Shown here piece after piece: positions 23,601-34,865 of a DNA stretch of 64,000 bases. The DNA lies in contig NW_006917094.1 of NCBI RefSeq assembly GCF_000516985.1, positions 868,001 through 932,000 on the forward strand, given 5' to 3'. Source of the stretch: Pestalotiopsis fici W106-1 (taxonomy: Eukaryota; Ascomycota; Sordariomycetes; Amphisphaeriales; Sporocadaceae). Position 1 is the first letter of the stretch, and every line of letters begins with the position of its first letter. The notes under the pieces were generated by a model. That model was not told the origin of the DNA. It did no database searches and worked only from the letters and a program-made list of their open reading frames with translations. Made by a program: the position numbers and the translations under genes.

Positions 23601-23786
23601 TTTGGTGGTCGCCGCGAGGAGGGTTTCGGCGGTGGCTTTGGCGGTGGTCGTCGTGATGACGAGCGCCGCGATGACGGCGCAGGCGAATTTGTGGATGGAG
23701 CTCTCGATATGGCCGGCCGCTTCATGGGCGGTGGTGACCGTCGCGATGGTGGAGAACGCCGCGGCGGTGGTGGCTGGGGCTTCTAG
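20653..23786 (+). CDS. het-c: Heterokaryon incompatibility protein HET-C
   Basis: Six exons, 20653-20776, 20875-21153, 21277-21558, 21625-21804, 21862-22409 and 22464-23786, encode 911 residues. The start carries a signal peptide (hydrophobic residues about 7-25, ending ALA|FG). The Het-C domain contains HGDIEDTLLTLLLARAAGG, SRVYFGNWLRDYSQAIDVG, HACEDFLAHSNYTELALIE and a downstream KAASK-like helix-rich part ending near HHPAQRDQGEDG. The C-terminal third is low complexity, rich in Gly, Arg, Asp and Glu. In Neurospora the orthologue takes part in vegetative incompatibility together with the HET-domain gene pin-c. No HET-domain gene is visible nearby here. All five introns have GTAAG/GTGAG/GTACG donors. 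The allele specificity segment cannot be assigned by eye. Confidence 0.94.
23396..23670 (+). repeat. Coding repeats RRDDDFGG / RREEGFGG in HET-C tail
   Basis: Two related octapeptides, RRDDDFGG and RREEGFGG, each occur four times, separated by Gly-rich spacers. The DNA repeats are close enough to support slippage or unequal exchange, so length variation between strains is likely. The bias creates long spurious antisense frames. Confidence 0.9.
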
Positions 23787-24601
23787 GGGAAGTTGCGCAA
23801 TCAATTGTGATATCCACGACTATAGATTTCAGATTAGGTGACTGACTCGTCCATCGGGGCCATCGCTTAATAAGACTCCATTGAAGAGCCACTAGTGAAG
23901 TTGACGATATTTGACCATGATAAATACATGTTCACGATTAAGCGGTTATACAGTGTAGACTGAGGATTTAACTGGTTACAATCAAAGGTTTAGTGATACT
24001 GCATAAGAATATGCCCAAGTCAATCCATCGACCATCGTAGAGCTAAAGGCGGATTCATGTCTTGAGAAAAAGAAAATAGAAGGATTAGCACTCATTTGCT
24101 ATTTGCATATGGGCACACTCATTTAGACACACAAAAGACTCTGCGTGGTCTATTCTCTATTGTATTCCATTTCGGCAGGCCGGGCTTCAATTCCATGTCC
24201 GCCTGGTACGGATGGTGATGCTATACCGTCTTTGGACATTATCCTCACGGGACCATGATTCCGTCGGTTGAGTTCAAGATCGCCTTTTTACCAGATGACA
24301 GCTCTTATTTTGCCAAGCCGGATTTCGGTCGCTTGGCTCGACAAGTCTTTCTCGAAGCATACTTGGCCCTGCTAATGACGCACGGCACCAGATTGACATT
24401 AATATAATCATAATCATTGTGGCAGTGGCAGTGGTAGGCTGTTTCCCAGCACTACGGCCCCATGACGGATGTCGGTGTCTTTGCCAGGACGGCGAGCACT
24501 TATAATGACTTTGGGAAGGTGAACATAGACAACGTGCTTCTGTATGTCATTCTCACACTCTTGCAAGTCATTCTAGAATCATTGTGTATATCTAGCTCAT
24601 C
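23787..24601. promoter_or_regulatory. Intergenic region between het-C and GH45
   Basis: About 815 bases with the het-C 3' end and the GH45 promoter. No gene is supported. A small purine/pyrimidine-mixed GTGGCAGTGGCAGTGG repeat lies near 24419-24435. Confidence 0.5.
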
Positions 24602-25580
24602 ATGCAGGCACTTGTCATTCTTTCGCTTCTGGCCAGCTACGCCAGCGCCCAAGGGGCGTCGGGCTCTGGTCAAACAACACGGTGAGTATTCAGGTCAATT
24701 GATATGATCATTCCGACCATACTATCGGTTGAGACTTATCCCAATCTTTGATTCAATCTCTTCTCTACCAACTCATCATCCACCTCCATAGCCTTCATAT
24801 CCGAGCAAACTCTAGAAGTTGCCAAGAATGAGAATAAAACAAGAAAGCTAACGTGGGCCCGACTGACAAAAGGTACTGGGATTGTTGCAAACCGTCATGT
24901 GGCTGGGGCATGAAGACCAACAGCGGCAAATACATCCAAACGTGCGACAAGTCGGACAACCCGCTGGGCTCCTCGGACACCAAGAGCGGGTGCGACAGCG
25001 GCGGGTCGGCGTACATGTGCTCGAACCAGAGCCCCTGGGCCGTCAACGACACGGTGGCGTACGGCTGGGCGGCGGTCAAGCTGGCGGGCTCCAACGAGCA
25101 GACGTGGTGCTGCGCCTGCTACGAGCTGACGTTTACGAGCGGGCCCGTCGCCGGCCAGAAGATGGTGGTCCAGGCCAGCAACACGGGCGGCGACCTCGGC
25201 CAGAACCACTTTGACATTGCCATGCCCGGCGGCGGCGTCGGCCTGTTCAATGCCTGTACCAATCAGTACGGAGCGCCGCCCCAGGGTTGGGGACAGCAGT
25301 ATGGTGGTGTCTCGTCCCGGTCTGATTGCGATTCGTTCCCGGAGAAGCTCAAGGCGGGTTGTTACTGGGTATGTACTTGCAAACCCCCGCGTCTACTCAT
25401 ATTTCTCTAGTGGCATTCACAAGAAACTAACGGACAGCATTATAGCGATTCGACTGGTTCAAGGGCGCTGATAACCCCAGTGTCACGTTCAAGCAGGTGG
25501 CCTGTCCCCAGGCCATTACCTCCAAGAGTGGCTGTGTGAGGAGCAACGATGCTATTGATGAGACGCCCACTTCTGGATAA
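24602..25580 (+). CDS. Secreted GH45 endo-beta-1,4-glucanase
   Basis: Three exons, 24602-24681, 24873-25368 and 25446-25580, give 236 residues. It is a secreted cellulase that cleaves internal beta-1,4 bonds. The signal peptide is residues about 1-16 (ending ASA|Q). The catalytic domain starts [12 protein letters not shown], with the family nucleophile Asp at residue 30. [12 protein letters not shown] supplies the acid Asp at residue 141, and their spacing of 111 matches that in the well-studied Humicola enzyme numbering. Many cysteines ([17 protein letters not shown]) fit the disulfide-rich fold. There is no linker and no CBM1 after the catalytic domain; the protein ends TPTSG. Both introns have canonical ends, and intron 2 has a CTAAC branch. 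The start ATG was chosen because it alone gives a signal peptide. Confidence 0.94.
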
Positions 25581-28500
25581 TTCCTTCCGTTCAATCATCT
25601 AGGTATCCTCTATGTCCTTGAGCTCTTCGTACGTAGCCAAGTCTTTGGGGGTATTTTAAACCGGTCGGACACAAAATTCATATATCTCAATTACCTGAAA
25701 ATGAAAGCAAATCGGAAAACTTTTTCAAAAACTTTTTCATCTCACCAGGAGAATTGCTCCTAGAAGATTTCCACTCGTAGTGTAAAATGTCTGATGCAGG
25801 CAGATTTGCTATCACGGTCGCAGTGTATTCCCCTTTTTTTGATTAAAAAGGAAAAGAAAAGAAGAAGAAACAACTGGTGGTTATTTATCATCCGTAAAGT
25901 AGTAAATTAAAATAAGTAAGAAGAGGAAAATTAATTGCTTCTTGCTAGAGACCCAGGAAGGTAATGGGATATTAGCTATATTTGCAGGTAGCTGAATTAT
26001 TTTCCTTGGATTCTTTATACTTGTGGTGACATGAGTTTCAACTCGTAAAATGACTGCGATGGGCGGTGATATCCAACCAAACTATAATCAACATAATGGT
26101 GGTTATTAAAGCATGGCATAGTACAGAAACATGGTGTTGATCTATTAGAATTTATGATTGGCAGATTTGCAAATATCAGCGACCTTGGCGAATGATGATA
26201 CAACGTGAGATTATACAGACTATGCCAGAGAAATATCATGTTCGTCGGTGTAATAACCCGGAGCCTTGCTCGTGATTGGTCATAATCAGAGCGAATACGA
26301 TGATGGGCCTTTCTTATTTGCCCCTTTGCACAAATGACTAGATATCAGCTTTTCGGCCTACCATATCAAGTTGGTGGCAGTGATTCGACACTCGAGAATC
26401 GCTTTCATTTTGGCTCAACGTTGAAAAACTGCTCTTGCTGACATTTTGCGAATATTTGTTTCAAAGTAACAAAGATTAGAAATCACAACACGGAAAAACA
26501 CGACTCCATTTGTCTCTACGACAAGAGTCATGAGAGGAGAGAAAAATCGTCTCGTCGGTCCAAAATACTTTCCATAGGTCTAGCATGGTACACAGCCGAC
26601 CAAATAAGCGGGGGGACATGCTGTGTGGATGTTGTCAAAATCAGCACAAGTAAGCGGCAGATGTTGGCGCGGTCCACCCCTGGAGAAACCTGTCAGGTCA
26701 AACACTCTGTGTAATCACTATCCTATAGACTCCAAGCCTTTCTGAACATTTGGATATCTTTATACGCCCTGAATACGTGAAGCAGCTGTGGAGATGAGTG
26801 CAAAAATCAACTCATGTGCGAGTCTCCTTGCGAGATGTCATCAGAGATATAATGCCACGATTTGGTGCAATCGTGGAGCATCTTGACAACCACGATGGCT
26901 TCTTTCTACCTCCCGTCGTAGCATCGTGTCAGCCTCTCTGAGTGCGGAGTGATGGGCCCGGCTCCAGGTCAGGGGACCAGGGTTATCAAAGACCTAGCCA
27001 TGTCCTCGTGACAGCTGCCTCCATTCTTGACGTGGAGTACTGCCACGGGTCAATGAGAAATGAACCCTAAGAGCCTTTGCATGAGAATATTGACACTAGA
27101 GGAGTGATGGCTCGCGGCATGGACAATTTCCTCTTATATATCTCGTCGTATCGGCAGCATTACATCAGTCACCAGCTAACCGGCCAAGGCGCATATGATT
27201 GAGATCACCAAGTAAATACCATATGCTTCCATGGAAATGCACAAGAGAAATAAGACCAGGCTGCCCCCAACACGAGTATGTATCCGTACAGCAACGCCCC
27301 CATGTCGACTTGCCAGGTATGCAGCCGATACCCGGGACGCGGTAGGAAGAGTACTACTGAGTCGCTTGTCACAACTGCCGCAATCTTCTCATGGATGACC
27401 GACACTCTCCTAGGGACCCCCTCAGTCAAAGAATATGGAAATGACGCCATGCCCTCGGTGATTTGATATAGACTCTCGTTCAAACACGCGCATACTTTGT
27501 TAGACATGGGAGAAGGCCAACATGTTGACCAGAAGTACCGGACGTGCGCCGTGGTATCAGCGGCGCGAAATAGAGACGCGTATCACGGATCTCGACGGCA
27601 TGTTACACAAAGTGATGTACGTATATAGAAGTAGGGTTGAGAAAATACCAAAGTTTGAGGCAGTCAATCGGATCGTGTTCCTTTCCTCATGCCTGGCAGA
27701 TATACCGGGTGATTGCTTGGGTACGCTGCCCGTATCCGGTTCTCGCCGGGATTCCTGGATGCATTGCGCCCATTAAGCAAGAGAGTGGGCGGGTCGGAGT
27801 CCAGCTGCTGCAAATTCCATCAAGGGCACTGACTCGGCTGCATGGAATTCCCAAATTATATTGACCAAATAATTGCGCTGATGACTTCTTTTGTCATCAA
27901 CAGCAAATGTGAGCTAGGGGGCAACTGATTTAGTACCGTGGCTGTAAATGTCATCCGATTGTACTCTCGAACAAAGAAGCCCTCAGGTGAGAAGCGCTAA
28001 GTGTTAGAGAGAAATGGAGCGCGTTTCACACGCGAGTGTTGCGATGCTCCTTCGGACAGGTTCTTGCTTTCTTTCCTCCCCCTTCCAGATGTCTATTCGA
28101 TTAATAAAAGTTAAACTTTGGAAAGAGACAGATGCAGCTTTCTTCCTGTATTCCCTTTCCTGCCCATCAATAGTGTAGATGGACACGACGACGCAAGAGC
28201 AAGGGGAGAGAGAAGTGGATGAAAATCGATTCACTCATTCAACTTAAATCAACGGCCCACGGTGCATCCGGACCCTGTCTACCCTGTACCTACCGTGGAA
28301 ACAAGCTTTCTCAAGCTTTGTGCGGTAGGCTTGGATAGGCTTGATGTGTGGGTCGGGCAAAGAGAAGAAATTCTTGATTGGTCAGCTGTCGCTTAGCGCC
28401 AGATAACTCGTCACTTGGCCAGCGTTAGGCGACACCGGCGCGCTGAACAACTCTTCGCAGCTAATCCGCTTCGGTTGGCCCTGGGGGATCGCCCACGCAG

Positions 28501-30013
28501 TGCCTGGATCCCAACACACCAATGGGCCGGCCAGCGAGCCTTTCAGAAGGGGCGTCTTTGGGGGGTGATTTGCCCACCAGTCGATGGCTACGAGTCGTGT
28601 GCTTTCTGTTTGCAAAAAGCCATTGCAGCTCGCTCTCTCATGTTGCTTGCGCACCAGCAGTAGTGGATGATGAACCCCTGTTTTCCTGCTTTGTGGTTTC
28701 TTCTTTTCTATCCTCTCGATCCTCGCGTGCATGACACGCTGAACCGAGTACCTCCTGAGCCTCAATACTCCAGGTAGATTTACATGTAGTAGGTACACCG
28801 CGTAGTCTATGTCGTAGGTCGGACCCCATCCACATGGTCATCAAATCGGGTACTGGGGCCAGCGCAAAAGACAAGCCAAAGCCCAGTAGGTATCAATGTA
28901 CGTATCCCGTACCCGCCTTGCCCCCCCAGCTTAAGACGACAGCCCGGCCAAAAGAGGATGTAGGAGGACTTTGGGGACCTGGCTCATCCCAGGCAAGGGA
29001 CCCGGCAGGAGAATGTCCTCATTTGATCCCCCCGTCGCCCAGTCCTCTCCATCTCTCTTCTTTTCTCTTGGCATGCACAATCAGACGCCAGCCAGAACAC
29101 AGAGGACCCCCCCAAAGAGACACACCCCGTCATCTTGGTCAGTCTGGTACCACTTCTAAAGAAAGGTTCTCGAACCTTTTCCAGGCAAAGGACCCTCGCC
29201 TCCCGTCTGCTGCTGGTGTTGGTGGTGGTGGTAGTAACAATTTCGATTATTACTACTACTACTACTGGGCAATTCGGTCGCTCAACTTCTCTTCTCAATC
29301 ACATCCTTCCTCAGCGTAACCTGACCTCAAATCTCCCACTAGCGAGCGCTCTTCCGAGAGAGGGCACGCTGGTCGGTCCTTCGACATTGTATACTTTCTG
29401 GCAATGTCTGTCTTGCACAGTCGGAGCTGGAAAACGATGGAACTGTGATCACCGAGCATGTGTATGTTAAAAATATTCCCGTTGTCTTGGCTTTGGTCTT
29501 GGCCTTGCTTTAGTCGTCCCGAGTCTCTGTTTTTTTCCCCCGCGAAAAAAAAGGGTTCCAAAACCCGTTCGACTGGCATATCTTGGCGCCAATGCTGGTG
29601 TCTTGGCGATCCTCAAGCTGACGTCTTACAGCACTCACCCAGATTCGGAATGTCGTGTAAGTATATTCTGGACACAAGGTTCAATTGCGCTTCAATACAA
29701 CCTCTTGTTTGGTCGAAATATTTATCATCACCTTCATCACTTTTGTGGGCGTAACCAGATTCAAAGCCCCCCCCACTGTGTGTCCCTTCATTCGTGGTGC
29801 GAGATGCGACACTGTCCCTGCAAGCACCAACCACTGGCGTCCCCCAAATACATTGCTCTGTTACGCGTCCACATGTTGATTTCTCATATCATTTCGTTGC
29901 GCGCGCTCTGATTTTTTCCCATCACCTCACTTGCAAATCTGTCGCCGTTTTCCCATCATCCTTTGGCTTGGCATGCATCCAGAAGCTTGGAACACGCCCT
30001 AATGCATCTTTAG
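25581..30013. other. 4.4-kb gene-poor region, partly leader of the RING gene
   Basis: Up to about 28.3 kb the sequence is AT-rich with only short open frames; one minus-strand ATG frame of 100 codons at 27205-27507 has no recognisable domain. From about 28.8 kb the plus strand becomes pyrimidine-rich and carries triplet runs (GGT and ACT near 29215-29265). This may be the leader and first exon(s) of the RING-finger gene, which are not resolved. No other gene is supported. Confidence 0.5.
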
Positions 30014-31603
30014 GCTTTTGTTCAGCAATCCTTGGATCGGTCAAAACCAAGGCGCCAGCACCATTCTCAAGAACATCACGTCGCTTTCCGTGAGTATCAA
30101 TCATCTGCCAAGACTTATATGCCATGTTTCAATTTTCACTGACTCCTTCATACCAGAGTGACATAGCTTACTCGGAAACTATCAAAGATAACATCACCAC
30201 GTTATCGACCAACTATGCGCCCAGTGATGGGACCATCCAGGGCTTGCTCTATGTTCCAGACATAGACCCCGACGATGAGTGCTCCAAGAGAGCAAATGCG
30301 TATATCCCTTACAACGCGACGAGGCAATCAAATCTGCCACCAACTTCCTACAATCTTGTGGCTTTGGCTCCATGGATCGATGCCAACTGTACAAAAGCCC
30401 TGTTAGCTTCGACGCGAGCCGACCAGTTGAGAGCTTTCCTCTTTTACCTACCAAATGGCGATACTTCGCAACCGCCGGCATCAGATGATGCGACTTGGGA
30501 CCTGGACGACGACGATAGCAACTCCTGGATGTCCAAGTACAAGTACCCAATCTACGTCATTCCTGGTGCCAGCGGGCAAGAAATGATGCACGAACTCAGC
30601 CTGTATTCTGGAAATTTGACCCAAGTACCATATGGTGCCAACATATCAGAGTTGTACCATCCAAATTCAGCCGATTATGTTCGAATCTGGACACAGCTGC
30701 ACGTGGAATTTGACTCGGCTACACTACCCATGTGGCAATGGGTACTTATCATTATTGGACTTTTAGTCTTCATCACGGGAGGAACGTCGCTCTTGATGCA
30801 CTGCATACAAAATCGTCGTCGAGCAGTGTTGCGGCGTCGTGTCATGCGGGGTGATATCGACCTGGAAGGTCTGGGTATCAAGCGTGTCACGGTGCCTCCT
30901 GAACACATTCTCGATTTTCCGCTTTTCACATACAACTATGATCCGCCGGCAACATCCGTCGACAGATCAGGCTCACCATCGCATAAGGACCACAAGGATG
31001 TGCCTGTAGTCTTTGAAAACAGTATACCGGCTACTGGAACAGCTATACCACCCCCCGAATATCAGCCTTCATGCCACATCTGCCTGGACTACTACGAGTC
31101 CAAGGTTACCATCATCCGCGAGCTCCCGTGCGGGCACATCTTCCATCCCGAATGTATAGACGAGTTTCTTGGTGAAGTCAGTTCACTTTGCCCCATTTGC
31201 AAAAAATCCATGTTGCCAAAGGGGTACGCACCCCCTATTACGAATGGCATGGTGAGACGAGAACGGGCAACACGACGCTTGAGGCCTAGGATTATTACGA
31301 GCGCAAACTCCAAAAAATCTCACCCTAGATTAGACTCGTGGGGCAGCACGGTAAAGAAGCACATTCGCAGCCTGCCATCCTCACCAACACAACCTGAGCC
31401 AGTCGATATCGAGCTGGCGGAGAGATCCAAAGACCCTGCCACGACGCGTCAACGCATGCAAGATCTTGCCGGTCATTTAGATGACAACAGCGACGATGGC
31501 AAGCCTCCATGTAAGCACCCTGATATTCTCACTTTATTTGAGTATCGACCACTGACTCCTCATAGGGAGGAAAGCGGTCGCCAAGGTCTTTCCATTGTCT
31601 TGA
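30014..31603 (+). CDS. Membrane RING-H2 finger protein (probable E3 ligase), 5' end unresolved
   Basis: Supported exons are 30014-30089, 30157-31510 and 31566-31603. The first is entered in the third codon position, so at least one upstream exon with the start codon, and probably a signal peptide, is missing. The lumenal part has many N-glycosylation sequons (KNITSL, KDNITTL, GNLTQV) and SYNLVALAPWI followed by ASTRADQLRAFLFYLP, similar to PA-like lumenal domains. One membrane span follows (WVLIIIGLLVFITGGTSLLM, about 30735-30795). The cytoplasmic part has a RING-H2 finger: CHICLDYY, CGHIFHPEC, CPICKK. This layout is that of endomembrane ubiquitin ligases. The 3' intron has a CTGAC branch and shortens the end to WRKAVAKVFPLS. 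An alternative is a start at ATG 30124 with the 67-nt intron unspliced. Confidence 0.78.
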
Positions 31604-32618
31604 ACGATGGTTTTCTGGTTTGGTCAAATTTATTAATAGGCAATGGCGTTGAAAATGAGAAATGATGAGCATTTCAGTGGCGTTTGGTTTAGCAACAACT
31701 CGACAAACAAATCATGACATATAGTACTGGATGATACCGAGGCTATATAGACCCATACAGAATGGCCATCAAATGGCTTTGGCGCTGGGGTATGGGCGTT
31801 GACATTGGTTAGGATATACCCAGCATCTAGTTGCTACTCAATAATTGATTTTTGGATTTTGTACCTCGAGGGACATGTTTATTCTATCACAATGCCATTT
31901 GTTCTAAGAAATGCACAGCTTGGGTCTTCACAGGACCCATATCCTCCAACGTGGTCCATAAAGTGACAGCCGCTTCCAGCCCAGCCGTATCTTGGCATTT
32001 CCTCTGCTGGGTGAGAGTTCGAAGAATAAAAATACACGTACATCCTGTGTTTCTTCACAATTGATTGCTAGCCAGAAATATTTCTGGATTCAAAGTTAAG
32101 GACCAATTGTGACAAGCATGCCAATAGAGCATGTCCCTTGGATATTGAGTTCCCGGCATGCCGAGTCAGTAAAAAGTCAATGAAGCAACTCTAATTTCCA
32201 TGTGGGATTGCATGGCAGGCGAAATTGCGATGGATTAATCAATCAATCACAAGGTACAGAGTGCCGACGAATCGGGGGCGCTAGCGTGCTGTAAGCCAGG
32301 GGCCGTTGAACCCCCAAGGCCCCTCCAAGCCCCATCAACTGCCCAATGTACCTGGTAAATTCGCTATGCCGTGGCCCTACAGATGGCGTTATGAACAAGT
32401 CAGATCGCCTTGGCAAACTGGAGTCGTCCCGTCTTCCATCCCAACGCCTGCGCAGTTTTTCCCGGGCCGCCGGCGTCTTAAACCAGACACACGGGCGCGT
32501 GCGAGCCGTGATGCGAGCGACGACGACCTGGCCTGGCACGTTTCGGAGTCTAGACTCCGCGTGCCGTGCCTGTTAATTCAGCCCGCCGCGGGAGAATACC
32601 TTGAATACCGCGGTATCC
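31604..32618. promoter_or_regulatory. Intergenic region between RING and GH47 genes
   Basis: About 1.0 kb with the RING gene 3' end and the mannosidase promoter. The part after 32270 is GC-richer and probably leader sequence. No gene is supported. Confidence 0.5.
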
Positions 32619-34379
32619 ATGCTCGTCGAAAATGTCGGGTGGTTGCTTCAAAACAACCATCCGACCTTGGGCCAAATGTTTAGGCGACCGACGCCGCTCT
32701 TGTCCACCCTAGGCGCCCTCTTGATCTTTTATATACTCATCATTTTTATCCCCAAGCAGCCCGATACTGTCTTTGGTTTCAGCTACGTCAAGAGCAGCTA
32801 TGACTGGTCGTCGTTGGTCCAGACATACCCCGTCGATGAAATCACGCCGTTGCCGACCGGCTCGCCGCGCAAACTCCCCAGTGTGCAGCACGACTTTTCT
32901 TCCGACGAGGCGCCAAGCGAGGAGAGGCTGGCTGTCCTGGCAGATCGACGAGCAGCTGTCAAGGATGCGTTCATAAAGAGCTGGGACAGTTACAAGGCTT
33001 CTGCTTGGATGTACGACGAGTTGCGTCCCGTGTCTGGCGGCGGAATCAACACCCTCGGTGGGTGGGCTGCTACACTGGTGGATGGGCTTGATACCATGTG
33101 GATTATGGATCTCAAGGACGACTTTTATCAAGCCGTTGAGGCAGCTTGTACCATCGACTGGGAGACCGCGGACACATCAATCAACATGTTTGAGACCACC
33201 ATTCGACACCTGGGCGGCTTGCTGAGCGCATATGACCTTAGCAAGGAAACCGCCTTGTTGAAGAAGGCCATTGAACTAGGTGACCTTCTGTATGCTGGCT
33301 TTGATACCTCCAATCGCATGCCGCCATTCTGGCTAAACTTTGACGAAGCCAAAGACGGCGAGCTGGAGCCAGGAACCCATGACCCTTCAGCGTCCGTAAC
33401 CTCGTCTGGGTTGGAGTTCACCCGCCTGGCGCAGCTTACGGGAGACAACAAGTATTATGATGCCATTGACAGGGTGGCGCGGTTCTTGGAAAGCACGCAA
33501 AACGATACGAAACTTCCAGGCATGTGGCCGACTTTTTTGAATATGCGAACTCAGGATGTAACGATTGAGTCGGATTTCACCTTGGGCGCACTGGCTGACT
33601 CGCTGTACGAATATCTTCTCAAGACATTCATCATACTGGGTGGTCTAGAACCCATGTACGAACAAATGTATCGAACCGCCATGGACACAGTCACCGAGTA
33701 TCTCTTGTTCCGACCCATGCTACCTGACCAGGACGATATTCTCTTTACGGGGGATGTGTCTGTCAACTCAAACGCGGACAAGCCCAGGCTTACTGCAGAG
33801 CCGCAGCATCTCGGCTGCTTTGTCGGCGGCATGTACGGGCTAGGCGGGAAAATATTCGACATACCCGAGCATGTGACCTATGGTGAGAAGATTGCCAAGG
33901 GTTGTGCTTGGATGTATGATGCCATGCCCACCGGAATTATGCCCGAGGTGTATAACCTCATCGCGTGTTCGAGTCTCGAGCCGTGTGATTGGGACGAGGA
34001 AACATGGGCCGTTAAAAGCGACAGCACCAACACCCTCAAAAAGGGCATCGTGGATGCTGTTGACCCCCGCTATCTCTTGAGACCAGAAGCCATTGAGAGC
34101 ATATTTCTCATGTATCGCATAACGGGTGATGCAGAGTATCAGGAGATTGCCTGGCGCATGTTTCAATCGATCAAGAACGCGACAGAGACATCATTGGCGT
34201 TTGCCACTATCAGCGATGTTACTGTGACGGGCAAGACCGACAAGACCAATTCAATGGAGAGCTTTTGGTTGGCTGAGACGCTTAAATACTTTTGGCTCAT
34301 ATTCTCATCGCCGGACGTCATCAATCTAGATGAATACGTTCTCAACACTGAGGCACATCCTCTTCGCCGCCCTACATGA
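32619..34379 (+). CDS. GH47 class I alpha-1,2-mannosidase
   Basis: An intronless frame of 586 residues. It trims alpha-1,2-linked mannose from N-glycans in the Golgi or ER. A type II signal anchor spans residues about 27-46 (STLGALLIFYILIIFI), followed by a stem and the catalytic barrel. Family motifs are in order: AWMYDELRPVSGG, TLVDGLDTMWIM, SINMFETTIRHLGGLLSAYDL, SSGLEFTRLAQLTGD, HLGCFVGGMYGLG, CAWMYDAMPTGIMPE (the second Cys of the conserved pair), FLMYRITGD, DKTNSMESFWLAETLKYFWL, and NTEAHPL, whose Thr binds calcium in the family. The ATG at 32619 was chosen because an upstream in-frame TTG at 32601 is not needed and this ATG precedes the anchor. The anchor argues for a resident Golgi enzyme rather than a secreted one. 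Confidence 0.95.
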   Translation: MLVENVGWLLQNNHPTLGQMFRRPTPLLSTLGALLIFYILIIFIPKQPDTVFGFSYVKSSYDWSSLVQTYPVDEITPLPTGSPRKLPSVQHDFSSDEAPSEERLAVLADRRAAVKDAFIKSWDSYKASAWMYDELRPVSGGGINTLGGWAATLVDGLDTMWIMDLKDDFYQAVEAACTIDWETADTSINMFETTIRHLGGLLSAYDLSKETALLKKAIELGDLLYAGFDTSNRMPPFWLNFDEAKDGELEPGTHDPSASVTSSGLEFTRLAQLTGDNKYYDAIDRVARFLESTQNDTKLPGMWPTFLNMRTQDVTIESDFTLGALADSLYEYLLKTFIILGGLEPMYEQMYRTAMDTVTEYLLFRPMLPDQDDILFTGDVSVNSNADKPRLTAEPQHLGCFVGGMYGLGGKIFDIPEHVTYGEKIAKGCAWMYDAMPTGIMPEVYNLIACSSLEPCDWDEETWAVKSDSTNTLKKGIVDAVDPRYLLRPEAIESIFLMYRITGDAEYQEIAWRMFQSIKNATETSLAFATISDVTVTGKTDKTNSMESFWLAETLKYFWLIFSSPDVINLDEYVLNTEAHPLRRPT

Positions 34380-34865
34380 TTGACACCTATGGAATTGTCA
34401 AACCTGCACGAAAACGACTTTATTGCGGCGTCCGGATTATTATTTTTTCTTGCATCTTCTTTTTGCATAGCACTAGAGATGGGGATTAAGATAGGGTTCG
34501 TTACGGATTCGGAGCATGGACCATTGAGAACCAGTGGGTTATGCTCTTTCTCTATTGGGGCGATGACACTATACGCCTTTTTCTTTGCATAATTTCATTC
34601 CCGGGCAGTGCTTTGTATAGACACAATGGCCAATGTCACGGCACGAAAGGATTGTTTCTTACAATGCCTTGTTGGCAGATGACTAAAGAGAACCAAGTCC
34701 TTGTCTACATGAATACAGGGTATAAAGGATACATCATGTATAAATAATTCGAAAGATGGAGTTCATGGACAATATTCTATAGAGCAGAAATATTCAACAA
34801 CTAATAGCAACCGTACCTTCCGAGTTTACTATTCTATCTACTTGTGGATCAAGTAGTCGCTAACA
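34380..34865. other. Intergenic region between GH47 and SET genes
   Basis: About 486 AT-rich bases with a 3' end followed by the short promoter of the SET gene. No gene is supported. Confidence 0.5.

Noticed and set aside
23004..23804. Ala/Thr-rich open frames on both strands
   Set aside because: Shadows of the HET-C repeat tail caused by codon repetition.
27205..27507. 100-codon minus-strand ATG frame with a hydrophobic segment
   Set aside because: No recognisable domain, no supporting introns or neighbours; length is expected by chance in 4 kb of noncoding DNA.
29550..29656. Coding-looking stretch (LAYLGANAGVLAILKL) ending at GTAAGT
   Set aside because: Its phase does not fit the next RING-gene exon, and a competing CTGAC...ACAG intron end lies within it; not enough to call an exon.
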